From positions 1 to 5,950 of the forward strand of contig JACDGF010000149.1 in the NCBI GenBank assembly GCA_013815405.1: 5,950 nucleotides of DNA, written 5' to 3'. Made by a program: the position numbers and the translations under genes. The DNA is from Caulobacteraceae bacterium (GTDB taxonomy: Bacteria > Pseudomonadota > Alphaproteobacteria > Caulobacterales > Caulobacteraceae). Shown one piece after another: positions 1 through 5,857 of this stretch (position 1 is the first letter of the stretch; each line of letters starts with the position of its first letter). Under the pieces are notes generated by a model. The model searched no databases. It saw nothing but the letters and a program-made list of their open reading frames with translations, and had not been told where the DNA came from.

Positions 1-11
1 GTCCAGAGGGC

Positions 12-641
12 TCACCGGCTTTTCTCCACCAGGTCATCGAGTGCCTTGCGCTCGTCCGTGCTGTAGCCGCTTCCGCGCGCGGTGAGAGACCGTGGCCCGG
101 ACGGCGCCGCCGCGGGCGCGCCGGTCCCCGCCTGTTCCACCGCCGGGGCGACGTCGTGGGCGACCTTGATCCCTTGGGGGGCGAAGGCGCGCAGCGCGCC
201 GCCCGCGGCGTTGGCCAAGGGGTAGAGCTTGGCCCGGGTGATCCAGGCCGGCATCCGTTCGGGCGGCGTCGCGGCATTGAGGATCAGGGCGAAGGCGCCG
301 ACCACCACCAGGGCGCGCGCCAGGCCTATGGCGAAGCCCAGGGCGCGATCGACACCCGACAGGACGGTCTGGCGTACGCCGCGGTGAAGCGCGCCGGCGA
401 CCATGCGAAGGAGGATGTAGGCGACCACGAAGGCGACCAGGATGGCGGCGGTGTTGGCCAGCCAGACCGTGGCGATGAGGTGATGGGCGAGGGGCGCCGT
501 CACCCTGAGGCTGAAGACGGCAATCACGGCGGCCAGCACGAAGGCGATCACCGTGGTCACCTCCCGCGTCGCTCCGCGCGCGAAGCCGATCACGCCCGAA
601 ATCAGGAACACCGAGCCGGCGAGGATGTCGAACAGGGTCAA
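12..641 (-). CDS. cvpA: CvpA family inner-membrane protein
   Basis: This is a 209-residue integral membrane protein of the CvpA family (named for colicin V production; exact biochemical role still unclear, usually next to purF). Four hydrophobic segments are visible at about residues 3-22, 28-45, 60-85 and 100-121. Two family hallmarks are present: GFARGATRE (19-27) after helix 1, and DRALGFAIGLAR (98-109) leading into helix 4. The C-terminal part (about 125-209) is an Ala/Pro-rich soluble tail ending in YSTDERKALDDLVEKSR, which resembles the end of other alphaproteobacterial CvpA proteins, as I remember them. The frame stays open upstream into radA. I chose the TTG at 641-639 because it gives the normal TLFDILAG N-terminus and overlaps the radA stop (TTGA). 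No strong Shine-Dalgarno is visible, so translation is probably coupled to radA. The stop is at 12-14. purF would be expected next but lies outside the window. The family call is firm; the start is fairly sure. Confidence 0.9.
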   Translation of the reverse strand: MTLFDILAGSVFLISGVIGFARGATREVTTVIAFVLAAVIAVFSLRVTAPLAHHLIATVWLANTAAILVAFVVAYILLRMVAGALHRGVRQTVLSGVDRALGFAIGLARALVVVGAFALILNAATPPERMPAWITRAKLYPLANAAGGALRAFAPQGIKVAHDVAPAVEQAGTGAPAAAPSGPRSLTARGSGYSTDERKALDDLVEKSR

Positions 642-2017
642 GGCGCGCCCAGGTCCCAGGTCGCATCGCCGATGTGCGCCATGGCCTCGGCCAGGCGTGT
701 GACGCGCGTCAGCGCCACGCCCGGCGGACCCTCGGGGCCACCGGGAACCAGGGCGCGTCGGAAGCCCAGTTTGGCCGCTTCCTTCAGGCGCATCTCCATC
801 CTGCTGACCGGGCGCACGTCGCCTGAAAGGCTGATCTCGCCGAAGACCACGCAATCCTGGGGAAGAGCCGCGCCCAGCGCCGAAGACGCCAGGGCCGCCG
901 CCGCCGCCAGGTCCGCCGCCGGCTCGCTGATCCTAAGGCCGCCGGCGACGTTCAAATAGACATCGCGCGCGGCGAAACCAAGGCCGCAGCGCGCTTCCAG
1001 CACCGCCATGACCATGGCCAGGCGCCCGCCGTCCCAACCGACCACGGCTCGGCGAGGCGTACCGTAGACGGACGGGGCGACCAGGGCCTGGAACTCCACC
1101 AGCACCGGCCGGGAGCCTTCGATGCCCGCGAACACCGCCGCCCCCGCCGAGCGCTCGCCGCCCTCGTTGAGGAAGAGGGCCGAGGGGTTCCTGACCTCGG
1201 CCAGACCCGCGTCACCCATTTCGAAGACGCCGATCTCGTCGGTGGCGCCGAAACGGTTCTTGGCGCCGCGCAGGATCCGAAAGGGGTATCCGCGCTCGCC
1301 CTCGAAGGAGAGCACCGCGTCGACCATGTGCTCCACCACCCTGGGGCCGGCGATCTGGCCGTCCTTGGTGACGTGGCCGACCATCAGGACGCCGACGCCG
1401 CGGCGCTTGGCCAGGCGGACCAATTCGCCGACGCAGGCCCGCACCTGGGTCACCGATCCGGGCCCGGCCTCATGCGCGTCGCTCCACAGGGTCTGGACGG
1501 AGTCGATGACCACCAGATCGAGGGCCTCGCGCTTGAGGGCGTCGACGATGTCGCGAAGCGCGGTTTCGGCGGCGAGCCTGATGGGCGCCGCGGCCAACCC
1601 CATGCGATGGGCGCGCGCGCGAATCTGCTCGACGGCCTCCTCGCCGGAGATGTAGGCGCAGGCCGCCCCGCGCATCGCCGCCTGGGCGCAGACCTGCAGC
1701 AGCAAGGTCGATTTTCCAACGCCGGGATCGCCTGCGAGGAGGATCGCCGAGCCGGGCACGACGCCGCCGCCGCATACCCGATCGAACTCCTCGATCCCGG
1801 TGACGATCCGGGGCGGGGCGGGCGAGTGGGCTTCCAGGCCTTCGAACGCCAGGCCGCGCGCCTTGGAGCCCCGCGTGGGGGCCAGGGCGCCCGGCGGGCG
1901 GGTCACGACCTCCTCGGCCAGGCTGTTCCAGGCGCCGCACGCGGCGCACTGGCCGGACCATTTGGCATGGACCGCGCCACAGGACTGGCAGGCGTGGATG
2001 GCGCCGTCCCGGGCCAT
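638..2017 (-). CDS. radA: DNA repair protein RadA (Sms)
   Basis: RadA is a RecA-related hexameric ATPase that drives branch migration of recombination intermediates and helps process stalled forks in the cytoplasm. The 459-residue protein is full length for the family. A four-cysteine zinc finger lies at C10-x2-C13 and C24-x2-C27. Walker A is GDPGVGKST (96-104) and Walker B is LDLVVID with D172. The RadA-specific KNRFG motif is at 253-257. A Lon-protease-like domain fills about 280-450, with SGDVRPV at 398-404; RadA is not an active protease. ATG at 2017 places the zinc finger at the usual distance from the N-terminus and is preceded by GGGAG with a 4-nt gap. The gene overlaps cvpA at its 3' end and diverges from the Yip1-family gene across about 150 bp. 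All key motifs are intact and no frameshift is seen. Confidence 0.97.
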   Translation of the reverse strand: MARDGAIHACQSCGAVHAKWSGQCAACGAWNSLAEEVVTRPPGALAPTRGSKARGLAFEGLEAHSPAPPRIVTGIEEFDRVCGGGVVPGSAILLAGDPGVGKSTLLLQVCAQAAMRGAACAYISGEEAVEQIRARAHRMGLAAAPIRLAAETALRDIVDALKREALDLVVIDSVQTLWSDAHEAGPGSVTQVRACVGELVRLAKRRGVGVLMVGHVTKDGQIAGPRVVEHMVDAVLSFEGERGYPFRILRGAKNRFGATDEIGVFEMGDAGLAEVRNPSALFLNEGGERSAGAAVFAGIEGSRPVLVEFQALVAPSVYGTPRRAVVGWDGGRLAMVMAVLEARCGLGFAARDVYLNVAGGLRISEPAADLAAAAALASSALGAALPQDCVVFGEISLSGDVRPVSRMEMRLKEAAKLGFRRALVPGGPEGPPGVALTRVTRLAEAMAHIGDATWDLGAP

Positions 2018-2167
2018 GGCGCTCCCGATTCGAAAGGTTGTCCCGAAGCTTAGCGTGACATGGCCCCGGGCGCCTCATGTGGTTCGCGCCGCGCCGTCTC
2101 GCCAGAGGCGGCGGATTGGACTAGCTTCCCCGGGCGGAATTGCGATTCCTGGAAGGGAGGGCTGGAT
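2018..2167. promoter_or_regulatory. Divergent intergenic region, radA / Yip1-family gene
   Basis: This spacer of about 150 bp should contain promoters for both radA (minus) and the Yip1-family gene (plus). No promoter is certain. A plus-strand TTGGAC at 2116-2121 could be a -35 element, with an AT-richer stretch (about 2138-2148) where a -10 would fall. On the minus strand GCTAAGC (2048-2054) loosely resembles the Caulobacter -10 and would leave a leader of about 30 nt for radA. Two GANTC sites, the target of the cell-cycle methylase CcrM in Caulobacterales, lie at 2027-2031 (next to the radA ribosome site) and 2144-2148 (next to the Yip1-gene ribosome site). No ORF or RNA gene is seen here. 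The promoter elements are guesses from sequence; the divergent layout is certain. Confidence 0.4.
2155..2161 (+). promoter_or_regulatory. Ribosome binding site of the Yip1-family gene
   Basis: GGGAGGG is a near-perfect Shine-Dalgarno sequence ending about 6-7 nt before the ATG at 2168. It decides the start. The same frame is open upstream to 2060, but those 36 extra codons encode a Trp/Cys/Arg-rich stretch without family resemblance and have no such site. Confidence 0.8.
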
Positions 2168-3367
2168 ATGACGATCGTCGAAGGACCCAAGAGCGGCGGC
2201 TTGGTCGCCCGCGTTCAGGGCATTTTGTTGAGGCCGGCGGCGGAGTGGGACGTCATCGACGCGGAGCCGGCGACGACCCGGGGACTGTTCACGGGCTACG
2301 CCTGCATCCTGGCGGCGATTCCGGCGGTGGCGGGGTTGATCGGCCGGCAACTCTTCGGCTTCGGGGCGTTCGGCGTGAACTATCACCCGCCGCTGGCGGG
2401 TTCGATCATCAGCGCGGTGATCGGCTATCTGCTCGCGCTCCTCTCGGTCTTCATTCTAGGGTTCATCATCGACGCCCTCGCGCCCAGCTTCGATGGCCAG
2501 AAGGACCGCACGCAGGCGCTCAAGGTGGCGGTCTATTCATCCACCGCCGGCTGGGTGGCCGGGATCTTCCTCCTGTTTCCGCCGCTCGGCGTGATCGCCG
2601 CTCTGTGCGGGCTCTACGGACTCTATCTGCTTTACCTTGGGTTGCCCAAGCTGATGAAGGCGCCGCAGGCCAAGGCGCTGGGCTACACCATCGTGACCAT
2701 ACTGGCGGCCATCGTCCTCTACATCGTCGTGGGCGTGGTGGTCGCTTCCGTCGCCGGGATGGCGCTGTTCGGGGGCATGGCGGCCGGGGGCTATTCGGTC
2801 GCGCACAACGGCTCGGTGCGGGTGAACGGGACGAACATCGACATCGCCAGGCTGCAAGCGGCGGCGGCCGCCGCTGGCGCTTCGGCCAAGGCGCTGGAGT
2901 CGCGGCAGGCAAATGGCCGGGCCGTCGCCGCCGTCGATCCCGAAAAGCTCAAGGCCTTCCTGCCCGAAATGGTCGCCGGCCTGCCGCGCACCGAGCTTTT
3001 GGCCCAGGCGGCCGGCGCGGGCGGCGTGTCGGGCTCGAACGCCGAGGCGGTCTACGGCAAGGATGGCGCGCGCATCACCCTGACCGTCACCGACCTTTCG
3101 GCCATGGGGGCCTTCGCCGGCATCGCCGGCGCCATGGGCGTCCAGGCCACCAAGGAAACCGCCGGCGGCTATGAGAAGGTCGGCAGGGTCAACGGCCGGA
3201 TGACCACCGAGGAATGGAATCGGGACTCCAGAAGCGGGAAATACGGCGTGCTGGTCGCCGACCGCTTCATGGTCAACGCCGAAGGCTCGGGAACCAGCAT
3301 CGACGCCCTAAAAGCCGCTGTCGCCGCAGTCGGACCAGATCGGCTGGAGGGTTTGGCGAAGGGGTAA
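2168..3367 (+). CDS. Yip1-family membrane protein with soluble C-terminal domain
   Basis: This 399-residue protein has two parts. Residues 1-200 look like a bacterial Yip1-family (YIF1/YIP1-like) domain: a short cytosolic start containing RVQGILLRPAAEWDVID, then five hydrophobic segments at about 40-58, 77-104, 119-138, 140-158 and 172-200, with GLPKLMKAP (158-166) before the last helix. Residues 201-399 are soluble: an Ala-rich linker (about 225-255, including AAAAAA), then a folded-looking segment starting KLKAFLPEMVAGLPRTEL (260-277) and running through AEAVYGKDGARITLTVTD (292-309) and SGKYGVLVADRFMVNAEG (356-373). With an odd number of helices and a cytosolic N-terminus, this part would be periplasmic, which is inference. 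The function of bacterial Yip1 proteins is poorly known; membrane or envelope organisation is only a guess. The gene diverges from radA, and its stop codon lies inside an 18-bp palindrome. Codon use matches its neighbours. Confidence 0.85.
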   Translation: MTIVEGPKSGGLVARVQGILLRPAAEWDVIDAEPATTRGLFTGYACILAAIPAVAGLIGRQLFGFGAFGVNYHPPLAGSIISAVIGYLLALLSVFILGFIIDALAPSFDGQKDRTQALKVAVYSSTAGWVAGIFLLFPPLGVIAALCGLYGLYLLYLGLPKLMKAPQAKALGYTIVTILAAIVLYIVVGVVVASVAGMALFGGMAAGGYSVAHNGSVRVNGTNIDIARLQAAAAAAGASAKALESRQANGRAVAAVDPEKLKAFLPEMVAGLPRTELLAQAAGAGGVSGSNAEAVYGKDGARITLTVTDLSAMGAFAGIAGAMGVQATKETAGGYEKVGRVNGRMTTEEWNRDSRSGKYGVLVADRFMVNAEGSGTSIDALKAAVAAVGPDRLEGLAKG

Positions 3368-3379
3368 AGGCCTTTACCC
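3362..3379. repeat. 18-bp perfect palindrome over the Yip1-gene stop codon
   Basis: GGGTAAAGGCCTTTACCC is perfectly self-complementary with 9-nt arms and no spacer, and the TAA stop (3365-3367) lies in its left arm. A further GGTAA at 3384-3388 could compete for the TTACC of the right arm, and CCGGCCGG (3378-3385) is also self-complementary. No U-tract follows, so it is not a classical terminator. It could be a binding site for a dimeric regulator acting on the next gene, part of a 3' end structure, or chance. Confidence 0.6.
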
Positions 3380-3425
3380 GGCCGGTAATCGACGGCGTCC
3401 GGCAATATCCCCATTCCTTCCCGCG

Positions 3426-3448
3426 GCCCGGCCGAACGGCGGCCGGGC
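3426..3448. repeat. GC-rich hairpin upstream of the NTF2-like gene
   Basis: The arms 3426-3434 (GCCCGGCCG) and 3440-3448 (CGGCCGGGC) pair over 9 bp around a 5-nt loop (AACGG). It lies 17 nt before the ATG at 3466. No run of T follows on either strand, so a Rho-independent terminator is not well supported. It could still slow polymerase or affect the leader of the following gene. In GC-rich DNA such stems also arise by chance. Confidence 0.4.
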
Positions 3449-3465
3449 GGGAACGGGGGATTGTC

Positions 3466-3830
3466 ATGACCACAGTTCGAACCGTGGCCGATCGCTATAT
3501 CGACGCGTGGAACGAAACCGACGGCGGCCGGCGCCGGCAACTGATCGAGCAGACCTGGACGAGACCGCGACTTACGTGGATCCCTTGATGAAGGGCGAGG
3601 GTCACGTGGGGATCGATGGGCTGATCAGCGGTGTGCAGGCCCGCTTTCCCGATTTTCGCTTTCGCCTGATCGGAAAGCCGGAAGGCTACGCCGACCGCTT
3701 TCGGTTCCGGTGGGCGCTGGGGCCGGAGGGAGGCGAGGCGCCGGGGGAGGGTACCGACTTCGCGCTGCTCGCCCCCGATGGTCGGCTCGGCCTCGTCATC
3801 GGCTTCATCGACAAGGCGCCGGCGGGCTGA
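3466..3830 (+). pseudogene. SnoaL/NTF2-like domain protein, frameshifted
   Basis: Two overlapping frames together make one small alpha+beta-barrel protein of the SnoaL/NTF2-like type (about 121 residues). The ATG at 3466 follows GGGGGA by about 5 nt and encodes MTTVRTVADRYIDAWNETDG...EQTW, the typical first helix of these proteins. After codon 31 this frame runs on as TRPRLTWIP to a TGA at 3586-3588. The continuation, DETATYVDPLMKGEGHVGIDGLI...DFALLAPDGRLGLVIGFIDKAPAG, lies in the -1 frame from about 3558 to the stop at 3828-3830. One missing base (or 1+3n bases) near 3556-3561 explains this. No slippery heptamer is visible, so programmed frameshifting is unlikely. The first-frame stop overlaps an in-frame ATG of the second frame (TGATG, 3586-3590), so coupled reinitiation is possible, but that product would lack the first helix and first strand. 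Substrate and role are unknown. A sequencing error cannot be excluded. Confidence 0.75.
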
Positions 3831-3926
3831 TCACCCAGGTTGGGGATGTGGGGTTGCGCCCGCCCTTTGGGGTACCGCTCTTTCGCCAGCCGGCGGGGAT
3901 GCACATAACTTCATTCAGGCCCTATC

Positions 3927-3959
3927 GAACACCTCGCCCGAAGTTCGGGAGAGGTGTTC
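3927..3959. terminator. Hairpin between convergent genes, probable bidirectional terminator
   Basis: GAACACCTC (3927-3935) pairs with GAGGTGTTC (3951-3959) over 9 bp. After a single G/A mismatch a further 5 bp form between CCCGA (3937-3941) and TCGGG (3945-3949), with loop AGT. It sits about 20 bp past the dnaB stop and about 100 bp past the NTF2-like stop, where a shared terminator is expected. Only a short TTCTT-like tail follows on the plus strand (3957-3962) and none on the minus strand, so termination strength is uncertain. The rest of the spacer (3831-3926) shows nothing identifiable. Confidence 0.6.
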
Positions 3960-3979
3960 TTGGAGAGGGACGGCCGCCC

Positions 3980-5470
3980 TCACCGCACCTCGAACCGCCC
4001 TTCGCGGGCGTGGTTGCTGAATTTGGTCAGGTCTTCGTTGTAGTGCAGTCGGACGACGCCGATCGGGCCGTGGCGCTGTTTGCCGATGATGATCTCGGCG
4101 AGATTGCGGATCGGGTCGAGCTTTTCCTGCCAGGCGAGATGCTCTTCGCTGCCTTCCTTGGGCTCGGCGCGGCCCAGGTAATAGGCTTCGCGATAGATGA
4201 ACATGACCACGTCGGCGTCCTGTTCGATCGAGCCGGACTCGCGCAGGTCGGCCAGTTGCGGCTTCTTGTCCTCGCGGTTCTCCACCTGGCGCGAGAGCTG
4301 GGCGGCGGCGATGACCGGAACCGACAGCTCCTTGGCCAGGGACTTGAGCCCCTGGGTGATCTGGCTGACTTCCTGGACCCGGTTCTCGATCCGGCCGGTG
4401 TCGTTGGCGGTGACCAGCTGCAGATAGTCGACCACGATCAGGTCGAGGCCCGCGGTGCGTTTCAGCCGCCGGGCCCGGGCCGCCAGCTTGCCGATGGAGA
4501 TGCCGCCGGTGTCGTCGATATAGAGCGGCGAGCCCTGGATCTCGCCGGAAGCGTCGCGGATGCGCCCGAACTCGCTGGCGGTGATCTCGCCCTTGCGGAT
4601 CTTGTCGGACGGAACCTCGGTCACCTCGGCCAGGAGGCGCATGGCCAGCTGCTCGGCGGACATTTCCAGGGAGAAGAAGGCCACCACCCCGCCGTTCACC
4701 GTCCGGCGCGAGCCGTCGGGGTGGACCTCATAGGCATAGGACTTGGCGACATTGAAGGCGATGTTGGTGGCGAGCGACGTCTTGCCCATCGAGGGGCGAG
4801 CCGCGACGATGATCAGGTCGGAGGCGTGCAGGCCGCCCAGCTTCTGATCCAGGTCGGCGAGGCCGGTGGCGAGGCCCGAAAGGCCGCCCTCGCGGTTATA
4901 GGCCTCGGCGGCCATCTCCACCGCGCCCGAGAGGGCGTCGGCGAATCCCACCAGCCCGCTGGAGACGTCGCCGGTCTCGGCCAGTGTGTAGAGCTGCTGT
5001 TCGGCCGCCTCGATCTGGTCGCGCCCGGACATCTCCGGATCGCCGGCCTGGGCGCTGGCGGCGATCTCCCCGCCGATGCGGATCAGGTCGCGGCGCAGAG
5101 CCAGGTCATAGGTGACGCGGGCATAGTCGGCGGCGTTGGCGGCCGGCGGCGCGCGGTCCACCAGGTCGGCCAGATATCGGACCCCGCCCAGCGCCTCGAA
5201 CGCCGGGTCGCGCTGGAACTCCTCGGCCAGGAGGATCGGCTCGGCGAGCTGGCCGCGGCGGAGGTGGCTCTGGATGGCGCTGAACAGTCGCCCGTGGAAG
5301 GGCTCGAAGAAGTGCCGCGGCTGCAGATGGTCGCTCAGGCGCTCATAGGCGCCATTGTCGTAGAGAAGCACGCCCAGCAGGGCCTGTTCGGCCTCGATGT
5401 TGGAGGGGGCGTGGGTGATCTCCGGCGCCGCTTCGGGCGCGCGCAAGTCGAGCAGGGGAACGAGCGCCAT
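3980..5470 (-). CDS. dnaB: Replicative DNA helicase DnaB
   Basis: DnaB is the hexameric 5'-3' helicase that unwinds DNA at the replication fork and recruits primase. The 496-residue protein is full length. The N-terminal helical domain starts at about 20-125 with PSNIEAEQALLG (22-33). After the linker, the RecA-like domain has Walker A ARPSMGKTS (224-232), FFSLEMS (265-271), Walker B LDLIVVDYLQL (342-352, D348), AAAQLSRQVENR (388-399), DLRESGSIEQDAD (408-420) and the KQRHGP loop (464-469). Short insertions at about 243-260 and 430-452 resemble those I recall in other alphaproteobacterial DnaB proteins. No intein interrupts the motifs. ATG at 5470 gives the usual short lead before the conserved N-terminus; the ribosome site is weak (GGTG/GGTGAG very near the ATG). 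The gene is convergent with the broken NTF2-like gene and not followed by alr, as would be common in related genomes. Confidence 0.97.
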   Translation of the reverse strand: MALVPLLDLRAPEAAPEITHAPSNIEAEQALLGVLLYDNGAYERLSDHLQPRHFFEPFHGRLFSAIQSHLRRGQLAEPILLAEEFQRDPAFEALGGVRYLADLVDRAPPAANAADYARVTYDLALRRDLIRIGGEIAASAQAGDPEMSGRDQIEAAEQQLYTLAETGDVSSGLVGFADALSGAVEMAAEAYNREGGLSGLATGLADLDQKLGGLHASDLIIVAARPSMGKTSLATNIAFNVAKSYAYEVHPDGSRRTVNGGVVAFFSLEMSAEQLAMRLLAEVTEVPSDKIRKGEITASEFGRIRDASGEIQGSPLYIDDTGGISIGKLAARARRLKRTAGLDLIVVDYLQLVTANDTGRIENRVQEVSQITQGLKSLAKELSVPVIAAAQLSRQVENREDKKPQLADLRESGSIEQDADVVMFIYREAYYLGRAEPKEGSEEHLAWQEKLDPIRNLAEIIIGKQRHGPIGVVRLHYNEDLTKFSNHAREGRFEVR

Positions 5471-5523
5471 CGCTCACCGATAGCCCACCGCGCCCCCGCG
5501 GCTAAGGTGGAGAATGCCGCTCT

Positions 5524-5844
5524 TCACAGGAAAATGACGCCTGTGGACAGGGCGGAGCGGGGCGGGGGCGCGAGCCACGCGAGCGCGGGCGCGCCGGCGT
5601 CGAGGCACCGGCCATGCTGCCAGCCGATGTCGCGGAGGCGATCGGGAACCGGGCCGCAGAGAAGGACAAAACCCGGCCGCGGGCGAGCAAGCTCGCCGGC
5701 TTCGCCGGCCAAGTCGGGGACCTGACCGGCGGGCGTGGTCGGGACCGTCCGGGCGGCGACGGACGAGATCGCGCCTGACCCCTGCCCAGCGGCGGGCGCC
5801 GGGCTCAGGGCCGTCGCGGCGGCGGTGAGAAGCTGCAGAAGCAT
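5524..5844 (-). CDS. Hypothetical small protein, doubtful
   Basis: This 106-residue reading frame is not recognised as any family. In its favour: a good ribosome site (GGAGAG, complement of 5852-5857) lies 7 nt before the ATG, about 85% of third codon positions are G or C, and the first 20 residues (MLLQLLTAAATALSPAPAAG) are hydrophobic and Ala-rich like a weak secretion signal, though with no positive residue at the front. The rest is Pro/Ala/Gly-rich with two cysteines (near residues 63 and 80) and ends in a hydrophobic STGVIFL. It lies 53 bp upstream of dnaB on the same strand. Against it: low-complexity composition, a competing 54-codon plus-strand frame (5614-5778), and the fact that GC-rich DNA easily yields ORFs of this size. 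The same frame also has no stop upstream to the window edge, so the true gene could begin outside. Confidence 0.4.
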   Translation of the reverse strand: MLLQLLTAAATALSPAPAAGQGSGAISSVAARTVPTTPAGQVPDLAGEAGELARPRPGFVLLCGPVPDRLRDIGWQHGRCLDAGAPALAWLAPPPRSALSTGVIFL

Positions 5845-5851
5845 GGGAAGA

Positions 5852-5857
5852 CTCTCC
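5852..5857 (-). promoter_or_regulatory. Ribosome binding site of the small hypothetical ORF
   Basis: On the minus strand the sequence reads GGAGAG followed by 7 nt and ATG. It is the main reason to consider the ORF at 5524-5844 real and to prefer this ATG over an upstream start outside the window. A GANTC site (GACTC, 5850-5854) overlaps it. Confidence 0.4.

Noticed and set aside
642..854. N-terminal extension of CvpA by 71 residues from an upstream start at 854
   Set aside because: The extra residues are an Arg/Gly/Pro-rich out-of-frame reading of radA. The CvpA family begins at the TLFDILAG helix, matching the TTG at 641.
156..2053. Long plus-strand frames opposite cvpA and radA (156-959, 1122-1655, 1328-2053)
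   Set aside because: They are shadows of the clearly identified minus-strand genes. Composition is low-complexity and no ribosome site or family pattern supports them.
3980..5470. Possible intein or large insertion in DnaB
   Set aside because: DnaB is a common intein host, but Walker A, Walker B and later motifs are at normal spacing and the length of 496 residues is normal. The two short insertions resemble those I recall in related bacteria.
5540..5550. DnaA-box-like CTGTCCACA on the minus strand upstream of dnaB
   Set aside because: It differs from TTATCCACA at two positions, is isolated, and no AT-rich unwinding region or box cluster is near, so no origin or DnaA control is supported.
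5682..5709. Two adjacent inverted repeats (GGCGAGC-AA-GCTCGCC, then GCCGGC-TTC-GCCGGC)
   Set aside because: They are short GC stems with no U-tract, no other copies in the window, and lie within a reading frame; probably chance or codon-driven.
3710..5725. 671-codon plus-strand reading frame opposite dnaB
   Set aside because: It is the antisense frame of dnaB in GC-rich DNA. Its protein is Gly/Ala/Asp/His-rich with no recognisable family, while the minus strand encodes an intact DnaB with all motifs.
5614..5778. 54-codon plus-strand ORF (MLPADVAEAIGNRAAEKDK...)
   Set aside because: It has no ribosome site and lies inside the better supported minus-strand ORF. It is noted in case homologs appear, but not called as a gene.
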